This document shows, piece after piece, positions 8,987 to 17,495 of a stretch of DNA of 64,000 nucleotides (position 1 is its first letter; the number at the start of each line of letters is the position of its first letter). The notes beneath the pieces are model-generated. The model worked only from the letters and a program-made list of their open reading frames with translations, made no database searches and was not told the DNA's origin. The translations under genes were made by a program, and so were the position numbers. This DNA comes from CADEEV01 sp964442185 (GTDB lineage Bacteria > Acidobacteriota > Vicinamibacteria > Fen-336). The stretch covers positions 1 through 64,000 of the forward strand of contig CAYTWT010000176.1 of NCBI GenBank assembly GCA_964442185.1, written 5' to 3'.

Positions 8987-10405
8987 ATGGAGGAACGCAT
9001 GAAGTTCGTCGTTGTGGGGGCGATCTTTCTGGCCGCCACCGGCCTCGTCGGGCTGGGCTGCCGTCGCGACCGCCAAGCCGCGGAGAGCGCAGCGGCGGTG
9101 AAGGTGCAATACCACTGCCCGATGCATCCTTCGTACGTCTCCGACAAGCCGGGCAATTGCCCCATCTGCGGCATGAAGCTCGTGGCCCGCGCCGGAGCCG
9201 ACGTCGGCACTGCCAAGGGAGAACGAAAGATCGCCTTCTACCGCTCGCCGATGGATCCGAGCATCCGTTCCGACAAACCAGCGAAAGACGCGATGGGGAT
9301 GGATTTCATCCCCGTCTACCAGGACGAGACGCAGGGAGCGACGGGTGTGCCTGGCAGGAGCGCGGTGCAGATCTCGGCAGAGAGGCGCCAGCTCCTGGGC
9401 GTGCGCAGTCAGCCCGTGCGCCGGGTACGGCTCGAGCACGTCATTCGCACCGTCGGACGCGTGGCGGTGGACGAACGGCGGCTGCACCACGTCCACACCA
9501 AGTACGAGGCCTACGTGGAGCATCTGTACGTCGACTTCACGGGCAAGTACGTCAAGGCCGGCGACCAACTGTTGGCGCTCTACAGCCCCGAGCTGGTCGC
9601 GACGCAGCAGGAGTACCTGCTCGCGTATCGCGCGCAAGAGCGTCTCAAGGCGAGCGGGCTTCCCTCAGTGGCGCAGGGCGGAGCCGATTTGCTGGAGGCG
9701 ACGCGCCAGCGGCTCTTGTTCTGGGACATCAAGCAAGAGGACATCGAGCGGCTCCAGAGGACCGGGCAGGCGCAGAGAACGCTCGACCTCCACGCAGGCT
9801 TGAGCGGGTACGTCTTGGCCAAGACCGCGTTCCACGGCATGCGCGTGACGCCGTCCGACACACTCTTCGACATCGCCGACCTGTCGCGGCTCTGGGTGCT
9901 GGCGGACGTGTACGAGTCCGACATGCCGTCGGTGCGCCTCGGCATGCAGGCCGAGCTGAAGGTCCCGTCTCTCCCCAGCGAAACCTGGCGCGGGCCAGTC
10001 ACGTACGTCGATCCGATGGTCGAGGAAAAGACGCGCACGATCAAAGTCCGAGTCGAGGTCGGCAACGCAGGCGAGCTGCTGAAGCCCGGCATGTTCGCGG
10101 ACGTGTACCTGAAGCCCGACCTGGGCGAGGGGCTACTGCTGCCGCAGAGCGCCGTGATCGACGCCGGCGACCGCAAGCTCGTCTTCCTCGACCGCGGCGA
10201 GGGCCGCTTCGAGCCGCGCGAGGTTCGACTGGGCGCCAAGCTCCCGGACGGGTTCCAGGTCCTCTCCGGCGTCGGCGCGGGCGACTTGGTGGTGACCTCC
10301 GCGAACTTCCTGCTCGACTCCGAATCGAGCCTGAAGGCCGCCATCGCCGGGATGACACCGAGCCCCGGCGCGCCGTCCGCCAAACCGCCCGAGCACCGGC
10401 ACTGA
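8987..10405 (+). CDS. cusB: Cu/Ag efflux periplasmic adaptor, CusB type with HMBD domain
   Basis: A 472-residue lipoprotein (lipobox LVGLGC). Two heavy-metal-binding YHS-like motifs follow the signal: YHCPMHPSYVSDKPGNCPIC, and a degenerate second copy, FYRSPMDPSI with GMDFIPVY. The HlyD/CusB lipoyl, alpha-hairpin and beta-barrel region follows (KYVKAGDQLLALYSPEL, LSGYVLAKT, LWVLADVYESD). It links CusA to CusC and passes metal. The start at 8987 follows GAGGAGG at 8975-8981; ATG 8999 is an alternative. It lies 10 bases after cusC and 10 bases before cusA. Confidence 0.92.
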   Translation: MEERMKFVVVGAIFLAATGLVGLGCRRDRQAAESAAAVKVQYHCPMHPSYVSDKPGNCPICGMKLVARAGADVGTAKGERKIAFYRSPMDPSIRSDKPAKDAMGMDFIPVYQDETQGATGVPGRSAVQISAERRQLLGVRSQPVRRVRLEHVIRTVGRVAVDERRLHHVHTKYEAYVEHLYVDFTGKYVKAGDQLLALYSPELVATQQEYLLAYRAQERLKASGLPSVAQGGADLLEATRQRLLFWDIKQEDIERLQRTGQAQRTLDLHAGLSGYVLAKTAFHGMRVTPSDTLFDIADLSRLWVLADVYESDMPSVRLGMQAELKVPSLPSETWRGPVTYVDPMVEEKTRTIKVRVEVGNAGELLKPGMFADVYLKPDLGEGLLLPQSAVIDAGDRKLVFLDRGEGRFEPREVRLGAKLPDGFQVLSGVGAGDLVVTSANFLLDSESSLKAAIAGMTPSPGAPSAKPPEHRH

Positions 10406-10415
10406 AGGCGCGCTC

Positions 10416-13400
10416 GTGATCAAAGCCATCATCCGCTTCTCTGCCGAGAACCGATTGCTGGTCCTGCTCGCCACGGCGGTGGCGGTTGCCTACGGCATCT
10501 ACACCGTCGATCACATCCCAGTCGACGCGATCCCCGACCTCTCGGACACGCAGGTCATCATCTACTCGCGTTGGGACAGAAGCCCCGACATCATGGAGGA
10601 CCAGGTCACGTACCCGATCGTCAGCGCCCTGCTCGGCGCGCCGAAGATCAAGGTCGTGCGCGGTTTCTCCGACTTCGGCTTCAGCTACGTGTACGTGATC
10701 TTCCAGGACGGCACCGACATCTACTGGGCAAGGAGCCGTGTGCTCGAGTACCTGTCGAAGATCCAGCCGCTGCTCCCGGCCGGCGTGAAGACCGAGCTGG
10801 GGCCGGACGCGACCGGAGTCGGCTGGGTGTTCCAGTACGCCCTGATCGACGAGACCAGGACGCACACCCTCATGGATCTTCGAACGTTCCAGGATTGGAA
10901 CCTGCGCTACCGCCTCCAGTCCGTGCCGGGCGTCGCAGAGGTGGCCTCGATCGGCGGATTCGTCCAGCAGTACCAGGTCACCATCGACCCCAACCGGCTG
11001 AAGGCGTACGGCCTCGGCGTGATGGACGTGACCAAGGCCGTGCGCGAGAGCAACCAGGAAGTCGGCGGACGCTTGCTCGAGTTCGGCGGCAAGGAGTACA
11101 TGGTCCGCGGCCGCGGCTACGTCCAGTCGATCGGCGACCTCGAGAAGGTCGTGCTCAAGACCGACGAGCGCGGCACGCCGGTGCTGATCCGCGACGTGGG
11201 GCAAGTCAGCCTCGGCCCCGAGATGCGGCGCGGCGTCTCGGACCTCGACGGCCTCGGCGACACCGTCGGCGGCATCATCGTGATGCGGCACGGCGAGAAC
11301 GCCCGCGAGGTGATCCGCCGTGTCAAGCAACGCCTCCTCGAGGTCACGCCTTCGCTCCCAAAGGGTGTGCGCGTCGTGACGACCTACGACCGCTCCGACC
11401 TGATCCAGCGTTCGATCGACAACTTGAAGCACGAGCTGCTGCTCGAGATCGGCATCGTCTCTTTGGTGATCCTGGTGTTCTTGTGGCACATCCCCTCGGC
11501 GATCGTACCGATCATCACGATCCCGGTATCGGTCCTGCTGGCCTTCATCCCGATGACGTTCCTCGGCATCTCCTCCAACGTCATGTCGCTCGCCGGGATC
11601 GCGATCTCGATCGGCGTGCTGGTGGACGGCGCGATCGTCGAGGTCGAGAACGCGTACAAGAAGCTCGAGCTATGGCACCACGGCGGTCGCAAGGGCGACT
11701 TCCACGCGGTACGCCTCGAGGCGTTGCTCGAGGTCGGTCCGTCGGTTTTCTTCTCGCTGCTCGTGATCGCCGTCGCGTTCCTGCCGATCTTCGCGCTGGT
11801 GGACCAGGAAGGGCGACTATTCAAGCCGCTCGCGTGGACGAAGAACCTCGCGATGTTCATCGCCGCGCTGCTCGCGCTCACGCTCGACCCGGCGCTTCGG
11901 ATGCTCTTCACCCGGATGGACTTCGTCTCTTTCCGACCGCGCTGGATCGCGTGGCTCTTCAACCAGGCCACTGTCGGGACCTATTACCAGGAGGAGCGCC
12001 ACCCGATCAGCCGGGTGCTGTTCGCGGTCTACGAGCCGGCGTGCCGGTTCGTGCTGCGCTGGCCCAAGGCCACGATCGCGGGGGCGGCGCTGGTCGTGCT
12101 CAGCACCGTGCCCGTGTACCTGCGGCTCGGTCACGAGTTCATGCCGCCGCTGAACGAGGGATCGCTGCTCTACATGCCCACGACGCTGCCGGGGATCTCG
12201 GTGACCGAAGCGAGCCGACTGCTCCAGGTGCAGGACCGCATCCTCCGCTCGTTCCCCGAAGTCGTGAGCGTGTTCGGCAAGGCGGGCCGCGCGGAGACAT
12301 CCACCGATCCCGCGCCGTTCTCGATGATGGAGACGACGGTGGTGCTCCGGCCACCCGAGGAGTGGCGAAGCAAACAGCGCTTCCATTCGTCTTTGTCCTG
12401 GGTGCCGGAGTGGCTGAAATCGGCGTTGCGCCGCGTCTGGCCGGACCGGATCTCCAGGGAGGAGCTCGTCGCCGAGATGGACCAAGCCCTGCAGATCCCG
12501 GGCACCACGAACGCCTGGACCATGCCGATCAAGAACCGCATCGACATGCTCTCGACCGGCATCCGGACCCCGATCGGCGTCAAGATCTTCGGCCCCGACC
12601 TCAAGGAGATCGAGGAGGTGGGCCAGCGCGTCGAGACGGCGCTGCGCGGCGTCCCCGGCACGCGCAGCGTCTTCGCCGAGCGCGCCGCTGGCGGCTACTT
12701 CGTGGACTTCGACCTGAAGCGCGAGGAGCTGGCGCGCTACGGCCTCTCGGTCGCGCAGGCACAAGACGTGATCATGTCGGCCGTCGGCGGCGAGAACGTC
12801 ACGACCACGGTCGAGGGCCGGGCCCGCTTCCCGGTCAACGTCCGCTACCCGCGCGAGCTGCGCGACGACCTCGACCGTCTAGGGGCCGTCCTGGTGATGA
12901 CGCAATCCGGCGTGCAGGTTCCGCTGCGCCAGCTCGCGGAGATCAAGACGGTGTTCGGCCCCTCGATGATCCGCAACGAGAACGGCCTGCTCGCGGGCTA
13001 CGTGTACGTCGATACGGCGGAGAGCGACATCGGCGGCTTCGTCGAACGCGCCAAGGCCGTGGTCGATGCCGCGGTCAGCCTGAAGTCGGGCTACTCGCTC
13101 GAGTGGAGCGGCCAATACGAGAACATGCTGCGCGTCCGCGAGCGGCTCAAGCTGGTCGTGCCGATCACGGTCTTCACGATCTTCTTCCTGCTCTACATGA
13201 ACACGCGCTCGGCCGTGAAGACGGGGATCGTGATGCTGGCCGTGCCCTTCTCCGTGGTGGGCGCCGTCTGGCTCATGTACCTGCTCGGCTACAACGTCTC
13301 GATCGCGGCGTGGGTCGGGATGATCGCCCTGATGGGGCTCGATGCCGAGACCGGCGTCTTCATGTTGCTCTTCCTCGATCTCTCGTACGAGGAGGCGCGG

Positions 13401-13709
13401 AGAAAAGGCGCGCTCCGGTCTAAGGCCGACCTCCACGAGGCCATCGTCCACGGCGCCGTCAAGCGCGTGCGGCCCAAGCTGATGACGGTGACCGCAGCCT
13501 TCATGGGGCTGATGCCGATCATGTGGTCGACGGGCTCGGGCGCGGACGTCATGAAGCGCGTGGCCGCCCCGATGGTCGGCGGGCTCGCGACGTCGTTCCT
13601 CATGGAGCTGCTCGTCTACCCGGCGATCTACCTGCTTTGGAAGTGGCACGGTGAGGTGAAGCAGATGGCCAGCGTAAGAGCGCCGTCGCCTGCTTCGGCG
13701 GAGTCCTAG
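10416..13709 (+). CDS. cusA: Cu(I)/Ag(I) RND efflux pump CusA
   Basis: A 1097-residue inner-membrane proton/metal antiporter of the HME-RND family with 12 transmembrane helices and two large periplasmic loops. The three methionines that bind Cu/Ag in E. coli CusA have counterparts in LLYMPTTLPG, PAPFSMMETT and NRIDMLSTGI. The TM4 aspartate is present (GVLVDGAIVEVEN). Other family signatures are LSDTQVIIYS, ELGPDATGVGWVFQYAL and RVRPKLMTVTA. The start is a GTG at 10416. A 110-base stretch of this gene (12947-13057) recurs as a decayed copy at 15704-15814. Confidence 0.95.
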   Translation: MIKAIIRFSAENRLLVLLATAVAVAYGIYTVDHIPVDAIPDLSDTQVIIYSRWDRSPDIMEDQVTYPIVSALLGAPKIKVVRGFSDFGFSYVYVIFQDGTDIYWARSRVLEYLSKIQPLLPAGVKTELGPDATGVGWVFQYALIDETRTHTLMDLRTFQDWNLRYRLQSVPGVAEVASIGGFVQQYQVTIDPNRLKAYGLGVMDVTKAVRESNQEVGGRLLEFGGKEYMVRGRGYVQSIGDLEKVVLKTDERGTPVLIRDVGQVSLGPEMRRGVSDLDGLGDTVGGIIVMRHGENAREVIRRVKQRLLEVTPSLPKGVRVVTTYDRSDLIQRSIDNLKHELLLEIGIVSLVILVFLWHIPSAIVPIITIPVSVLLAFIPMTFLGISSNVMSLAGIAISIGVLVDGAIVEVENAYKKLELWHHGGRKGDFHAVRLEALLEVGPSVFFSLLVIAVAFLPIFALVDQEGRLFKPLAWTKNLAMFIAALLALTLDPALRMLFTRMDFVSFRPRWIAWLFNQATVGTYYQEERHPISRVLFAVYEPACRFVLRWPKATIAGAALVVLSTVPVYLRLGHEFMPPLNEGSLLYMPTTLPGISVTEASRLLQVQDRILRSFPEVVSVFGKAGRAETSTDPAPFSMMETTVVLRPPEEWRSKQRFHSSLSWVPEWLKSALRRVWPDRISREELVAEMDQALQIPGTTNAWTMPIKNRIDMLSTGIRTPIGVKIFGPDLKEIEEVGQRVETALRGVPGTRSVFAERAAGGYFVDFDLKREELARYGLSVAQAQDVIMSAVGGENVTTTVEGRARFPVNVRYPRELRDDLDRLGAVLVMTQSGVQVPLRQLAEIKTVFGPSMIRNENGLLAGYVYVDTAESDIGGFVERAKAVVDAAVSLKSGYSLEWSGQYENMLRVRERLKLVVPITVFTIFFLLYMNTRSAVKTGIVMLAVPFSVVGAVWLMYLLGYNVSIAAWVGMIALMGLDAETGVFMLLFLDLSYEEARRKGALRSKADLHEAIVHGAVKRVRPKLMTVTAAFMGLMPIMWSTGSGADVMKRVAAPMVGGLATSFLMELLVYPAIYLLWKWHGEVKQMASVRAPSPASAES

Positions 13710-13722
13710 AGAGGAGGTTTTC

Positions 13723-13830
13723 ATGGAGCCCGAGGCCACGCTCAGCGCCTCCGGGCCCGACGCTTCGATCTCTCGCCGATCGGCGGAGCTCAGCGTCGGG
13801 CGCGTCGACCTGAGCGTCTGGTTGCCCTGA
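13723..13830 (+). CDS. Short ORF with strong ribosome binding site (35 residues)
   Basis: GAGGAGG (13711-13717) is ideally spaced before an ATG at 13723; the frame gives 35 residues (begins MEPEATLSAS, ends DLSVWLP). It overlaps the 3' end of the convergent nucleotidyltransferase gene. The strong ribosome site directly after cusA suggests the 5' end of a former fourth gene of the efflux operon, truncated where the island begins. A genuine small protein is possible but there is no family match. Confidence 0.4.
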   Translation: MEPEATLSASGPDASISRRSAELSVGRVDLSVWLP

Positions 13831-14326
13831 TTTCGGCGACGGACCCTGCGCCCACCTGCCGCGCACGAACGCGCACCAGGCGCTTGACGTCCGCTCGATC
13901 CTGAGGCCGACCTGCTGCCTGTTTGTTGGCGATGAGATCGTCCAGCCCGATGACACTCGCCTCGATGGCGCCGATCCGCACCCGCCGCCGTCGCGGATAG
14001 CACGATCGAAACTCGATGCCGTCGGCGCTGCGAAGCAGGTCGATCCGGACCGGCGGCGCCCCCATCCAGACGACCTCGTCGTCTGCCGCCGTACGGAACG
14101 CGTCCAGCACCGATCGCGGCGCACCAAAGGCGGAAAGGGCTTGCGTTGCCCGCTCGATGTTGCGTGCGCTCGAGTCGATCAGCAGATCGAGATCCTTCGT
14201 GGTCCGCGGCCGGTCATGAAACCCGACGGCGTACCCGCCGAGCAGGACGTAACGAACGCCGGAGCGCTCGAGCTCCGTAAGCAGATCGACGAAGTCGGCC
14301 GGCAGCCTGAGCGGTGTCTTCTCCAT
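13790..14326 (-). CDS. Nucleotidyltransferase-fold protein (DUF6036/MNT-like)
   Basis: 178 residues. The N-terminal half carries the minimal nucleotidyltransferase signature: YVLLGGYAVGFH, then RTTKDLDLLI, with the two aspartates of the DxD pair, and a later carboxylate region VRIDLL. Such proteins often act as the antitoxin or toxin of MNT/HEPN or AbiE-type pairs. The last 30 residues after DRADVKRL are Arg-rich and may be a decayed or read-through tail. The start lies inside the preceding gene's frame (overlap about 110 bases), and the product of that gene is the natural partner candidate. Confidence 0.7.
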   Translation of the reverse strand: MEKTPLRLPADFVDLLTELERSGVRYVLLGGYAVGFHDRPRTTKDLDLLIDSSARNIERATQALSAFGAPRSVLDAFRTAADDEVVWMGAPPVRIDLLRSADGIEFRSCYPRRRRVRIGAIEASVIGLDDLIANKQAAGRPQDRADVKRLVRVRARQVGAGSVAEIRATRRSGRRARR

Positions 14327-14483
14327 AGCTCTCCAGGGACAGCTCCCAGACCGCGAGCAGGCGCAGGGCCGGGTCCAGCGCCTGCCAGAACTCGATGTCG
14401 GCGTCCTCGGCGTCGTGCAGCTTCACCCGCCCGCCGGTCCACTGGGCACGCCTCGATCGAATCCGCTCGGCCCGAGTCATCAC
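14214..14483 (-). CDS. Small partner protein upstream of the nucleotidyltransferase
   Basis: 89 residues beginning MMTRAERIRSRR. The first 60 residues look like a real small protein (DADIEFWQALDPALRLLAVW). The last 30 are Arg-rich and overlap the nucleotidyltransferase coding region, so the functional protein may end near ESYGED, with the overlap being a read-through or a frameshift. Small proteins of this WxALxPxxRL type commonly precede nucleotidyltransferase genes. Biochemical role unknown. Confidence 0.55.
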   Translation of the reverse strand: MMTRAERIRSRRAQWTGGRVKLHDAEDADIEFWQALDPALRLLAVWELSLESYGEDTAQAAGRLRRSAYGARALRRSLRPARRVRRRVS

Positions 14484-14504
14484 CGGAAGGATAACCCGCG
14501 AACA

Positions 14505-14676
14505 CTACTGCCTGCGCGCGGGCGCGATCCGACGCAACTCGTCGGCGAAGCCGACCACGAGCGTCAGGTGGTCACGCTTCGTCTCGGCCTGGAGCGACTT
14601 CAGGACCGCGACGCGCCGGCCGGTAGAAAAGCTCCTGGCGCGTCCGCGACCACAACGGGAGCGAGCCGCCGTCCAT
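14505..14676 (-). pseudogene. Relic of a PD40/TolB-type Ser/Thr kinase C-terminus
   Basis: Two fragments in different frames. An ATG at 14676 opens a frame reading GGSLPLWSRTRQELFYRP, which matches the WSPDGRELFYR phrase of PD40 beta-propeller repeats. After a frame change, DHLTLVVGFADELRRIAPAR ends at a stop at 14505-14507 and resembles the closing VVLNWFEELKR segment of TolB-kinase proteins. No kinase domain remains nearby, so this is a degraded 3' end. Confidence 0.5.
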
Positions 14677-14762
14677 GGCCGCCCTCCTCGGCCTCGTGCA
14701 GAAGTTCGACCGCTTCCGCATCACGGTCATCGTCTGGCGTCGATCGGGCACCCGAACGTCGC

Positions 14763-15635
14763 TCACGAGCGAAGCGTCGGCCGCTGCAGCGCGACGGCTG
14801 CCACGATCAGCGTGCCGCCCAGGAACACGCGCGGCCCCGGGCGCTCGCCCAGGAACGCCATCGCGAGGGTGAGCGCCACGACGATCTCGAAGGAACTGAG
14901 CACCGCCGCGCGCGCGGGACCGACGAGGGCGAGCCCTGCGAGAAGACCGCGCAACGCCAGCACGGTGCAGACGCCACCGATCGTCAGGAGCGCGGCCCAC
15001 GCCGAGGCTGTCGTGTGAAGCAGCAGCTCGCCGCGAGCCGCCGCCCAGGACGCGAAGGCCACGAGCGCAACCTGCGCCACGTGGCGTGCCGCGTGCTCCG
15101 ACGGCACGTCGCGCGCGAAGCGGCTGGCGAGCACCATGTAGAGCGAGTAGATGACCGCGGTGGAGAGCGCGAGCGCCACGCCGCGCGCATCTGCTCCGGC
15201 GAGGCCGCCTGCGGTCACAGCAGCGCCGCCGAAGGCGAGCGCGGCGGCTGCGAGATTGCGCGGCGTCAGCGGGTCGAGGCCGAAGAGCGCCGAGATCAGC
15301 GTCACCAGCACGGGATACGTGTAGACCAGCAGCGTCATCACCGAGACCGGCACGCGTTCGAGCGCCAGGAAGTAGCACAGCGCGTTGCCGACGAAGACGG
15401 CGCCGAGGCCCCACAGCACGAGCCGCTGGCGCAGCGTAGGACCGGGCGCCTTGGGCCGCAGCAGCGCGAAGAGCGCCGTCGCGAACAGGAAGCGATACGC
15501 CAGCAGCGCAGCGACCGGCACGCCTTCCGCGTAGGCGAAGCGGGCCAGGATCGGCATGGTCCCGTAGGCCGCGGCGCTCAGCAGCACCAGCAGGGTCCCG
15601 CGACGCTCGGCACCTTCGTGGCGGTCTCGCGCCAT
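14763..15635 (-). CDS. DMT-superfamily transporter (EamA family)
   Basis: 290 residues with about ten hydrophobic helices arranged as two EamA repeats (first near LLVLLSAAAYGTMPILARFA, second starting near GVALALSTAVIYSLYMV). Members export amino acids or other small metabolites across the inner membrane; the substrate cannot be read from sequence. I use the ATG at 15635, because a -10-like TATACT sits just upstream and would lie inside the coding region if the ATG at 15656 were used. It sits alone in an island of broken genes. Confidence 0.85.
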   Translation of the reverse strand: MARDRHEGAERRGTLLVLLSAAAYGTMPILARFAYAEGVPVAALLAYRFLFATALFALLRPKAPGPTLRQRLVLWGLGAVFVGNALCYFLALERVPVSVMTLLVYTYPVLVTLISALFGLDPLTPRNLAAAALAFGGAAVTAGGLAGADARGVALALSTAVIYSLYMVLASRFARDVPSEHAARHVAQVALVAFASWAAARGELLLHTTASAWAALLTIGGVCTVLALRGLLAGLALVGPARAAVLSSFEIVVALTLAMAFLGERPGPRVFLGGTLIVAAVALQRPTLRS

Positions 15636-15645
15636 GGGGCCGGCG

Positions 15646-15651
15646 AGTATA
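15646..15651 (-). promoter_or_regulatory. -10 element of the EamA transporter gene
   Basis: TATACT on the minus strand ends 11 bases before the ATG at 15635, predicting a leader of only about four bases. No clear -35 is seen. Confidence 0.4.
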
Positions 15652-15703
15652 GCCAAGCCGCATTGGAACGGCCGGCCCGATGGGATCGTGGTCTCGATCG
15701 CCG

Positions 15704-15814
15704 GACCGTGTTCGGCCCCTCGATGTTCCGCAACGAGAACGGTCTACTCGCGGGCTACGAGTACGTCGATATGGCGTAGAGCGACATCGGCGGGTTCGTC
15801 GAACCCCCCAAGGT
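15704..15814 (+). pseudogene. Decayed cusA fragment
   Basis: This 111-base stretch matches 12947-13057 inside cusA at about 90% identity by hand alignment, without gaps (shared core FRNENGLLAGYEYVD against IRNENGLLAGYVYVD). It has an in-frame TAG at the position of a glutamate codon, and no cusA sequence extends on either side. It is a remnant of a second cusA-like gene or of a local duplication. Confidence 0.75.
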
Positions 15815-15921
15815 CGCCAGGCTAGAACCGTGACCGCTTTGGGAGTAGAACTTCACCTGCGGGGTCGGCCAGCCGATGCTGCGTGAGAAGGCCTGCCGGA
15901 CCTGCTGGGGGGCGCTCCGCC

Positions 15922-16272
15922 ATGGACGTTCGCCTGACGCGATCGGGGTCGACGCTCGTGGCTAGGCCGCTCGGCCGCTGGCTGGACGGCCACACAGCAC
16001 CCGAACTCCAGCGCGCCGTCGCCACCGGGATCGACGGCGGTGCCCGGTCGGTCGTGCTCGATCTCGGCGAGGTCACCACCGTCGATTCGGCTGGGCTCGG
16101 TACGATGGTGAGGCTGCTGAAGCTGATCCCCGAGGGTGGCAAGCTGGTCCTGTGCAGCTGCCGGCCCCAGGTCGCGGAGCTTCTGGAGCGCGGCCGGCTC
16201 GACTCGATCCTGGTGGCCTATCCCGACGCGGACGCCGCCATCCGCGCGCTCACACCAGGCCCGCCGGGCTGA
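15922..16272 (+). CDS. STAS-domain anti-sigma-factor antagonist
   Basis: 116 residues forming a single STAS domain (SpoIIAA/RsbV type). The phosphorylatable serine is in the classic context TTVDSAGLGTMV, preceded by the strand SVVLDLGEV. Such proteins bind partner-switching anti-sigma kinases in the cytoplasm. No kinase, phosphatase or sigma factor gene lies beside it. The ATG at 15922 is chosen because the STAS fold starts at MDVRLTRSG and a G-rich ribosome site precedes it. Confidence 0.85.
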   Translation: MDVRLTRSGSTLVARPLGRWLDGHTAPELQRAVATGIDGGARSVVLDLGEVTTVDSAGLGTMVRLLKLIPEGGKLVLCSCRPQVAELLERGRLDSILVAYPDADAAIRALTPGPPG

Positions 16273-16373
16273 TAGCGAACTGGCGTCCCGCAAGCGCCAG
16301 GCAAGCGGGCACCGCGCTCCAGCGTCTCCCGAGTTGGTGAGATTGGTCCGACCTCAGACGTCGCTCGAGTTCT

Positions 16374-17483
16374 TCAATCTCCGGGCCGTCGGTGAGCAGT
16401 GGCGTGGAACGCCCCCGGCAGCGCCACTTCCAAGAGCTCGAGATCCTCCGAGCACTCGGCCAGCGTGTGACTCGGCCCGGCCGGGATCACGTAGGCGTCA
16501 CCCGCTCCAAGTTGTTGCGCCTCGCGCCCATCGCAGCGCAAGCTGGCCGCGCCGTCGAGGACGAACGCGAACAGCAGCTCCGCGTCATGGCTCCACGGCT
16601 GCGGCCCGCACGGCCCGTGCCAGCGAAACACTTGGGCGGATGCGAGCCCGTCCGTGGCCGCGGCGATTCCGAGATCGCGCGACTCGAAGCCGTGCATCCG
16701 CCCCGGGCGCCAGGCGGCCGCGGCGGCCCGGTGGTGGACGAACCGCTGACCGCCGAAGTGCCGATCCGGTCGCAAAGCTGGTGTCGGCAGCGTCAGCTCG
16801 AGGTCGGCGAGAGTTTCGTGGTCGGCGGGACAGCCGATCTCGATCACCTCCAGCCCGGGCGAGCTCTCGAGCACCCGGTGCCGAATCCTCGGCGGCTGCA
16901 GCACCGAGTCTCCGGCCTGGAACAGGAACGGCGGGCCCTGGTCCTCGTACGCGAGACGCGCCCAGCCCTTGTAGCAGTAGATCATCTGGAAACGGATCCG
17001 GTGGAAGTGCACGTAGTCCGCGACCGGCCCGCCCTCGGGGATTCGGATGTGCGAGGCGATGAAGCGGCCGCCTTGACGATCGGGGATCAGGTCGCGGTAC
17101 AGCATTCCCGCGCGCCCCAGCCCCCACTGCGCCTCGTGTCCCATCCGCGTGAGCACGAAGGCCGGTCGCAGCGGAGTCAGCGCCAGCGGCGGATCCCAGG
17201 GAACGATCTCGACCTGCGTGCCGTTCGGGGCCACGAGCGACGTGGCGCCGCCCGCGAGCGCGCCGGGGTCGTCGCACAGCAGGCGCAGCACCCCTGGAGT
17301 ACCCGTCCCCCCGCGCTCCAGCCGCACCCGAAGACCGTGCCCGGCGATCACGGCGACCCTGGGCTCGTCTGCAGGAAAGACCGCGGCGATGCTGAAGCCC
17401 AGGCGCCGCGTGAAGAAGCTCAGCGTCTCGTCGAGCTCGGAGCAAGGAAGCACGACCTCGGCCTCGCGGATTCCTGGCACCAT
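16374..17483 (-). CDS. VOC (glyoxalase-like)-bicupin fusion protein
   Basis: 369 residues. The N-terminal 110 residues look like a vicinal-oxygen-chelate domain (EVVLPCSELDETLSFFTRRLGF, PNGTQVEIVPWDPP). Two cupin domains follow: YVHFHRIRFQMIYCYKG with GDSVLQPPRIRH (about 160-225), and HDAELLFAFVLDG with GDAYVIPAGPSHTL (about 305-360). The cupin histidines and glutamates for metal binding are largely present. Probably a metal-dependent enzyme or sensor of small molecules; the substrate is unknown. Its start is 12 bases from the end of the permease gene upstream on the same strand. Confidence 0.8.
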   Translation of the reverse strand: MVPGIREAEVVLPCSELDETLSFFTRRLGFSIAAVFPADEPRVAVIAGHGLRVRLERGGTGTPGVLRLLCDDPGALAGGATSLVAPNGTQVEIVPWDPPLALTPLRPAFVLTRMGHEAQWGLGRAGMLYRDLIPDRQGGRFIASHIRIPEGGPVADYVHFHRIRFQMIYCYKGWARLAYEDQGPPFLFQAGDSVLQPPRIRHRVLESSPGLEVIEIGCPADHETLADLELTLPTPALRPDRHFGGQRFVHHRAAAAAWRPGRMHGFESRDLGIAAATDGLASAQVFRWHGPCGPQPWSHDAELLFAFVLDGAASLRCDGREAQQLGAGDAYVIPAGPSHTLAECSEDLELLEVALPGAFHATAHRRPGD

Positions 17484-17495
17484 TGTCCCGAACCC

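Noticed and set aside
10571..13423. Second plus-strand open frame of 950 codons inside cusA
   Set aside because: Arg/Pro/Gly-rich out-of-frame reading of cusA with no recognisable domain.
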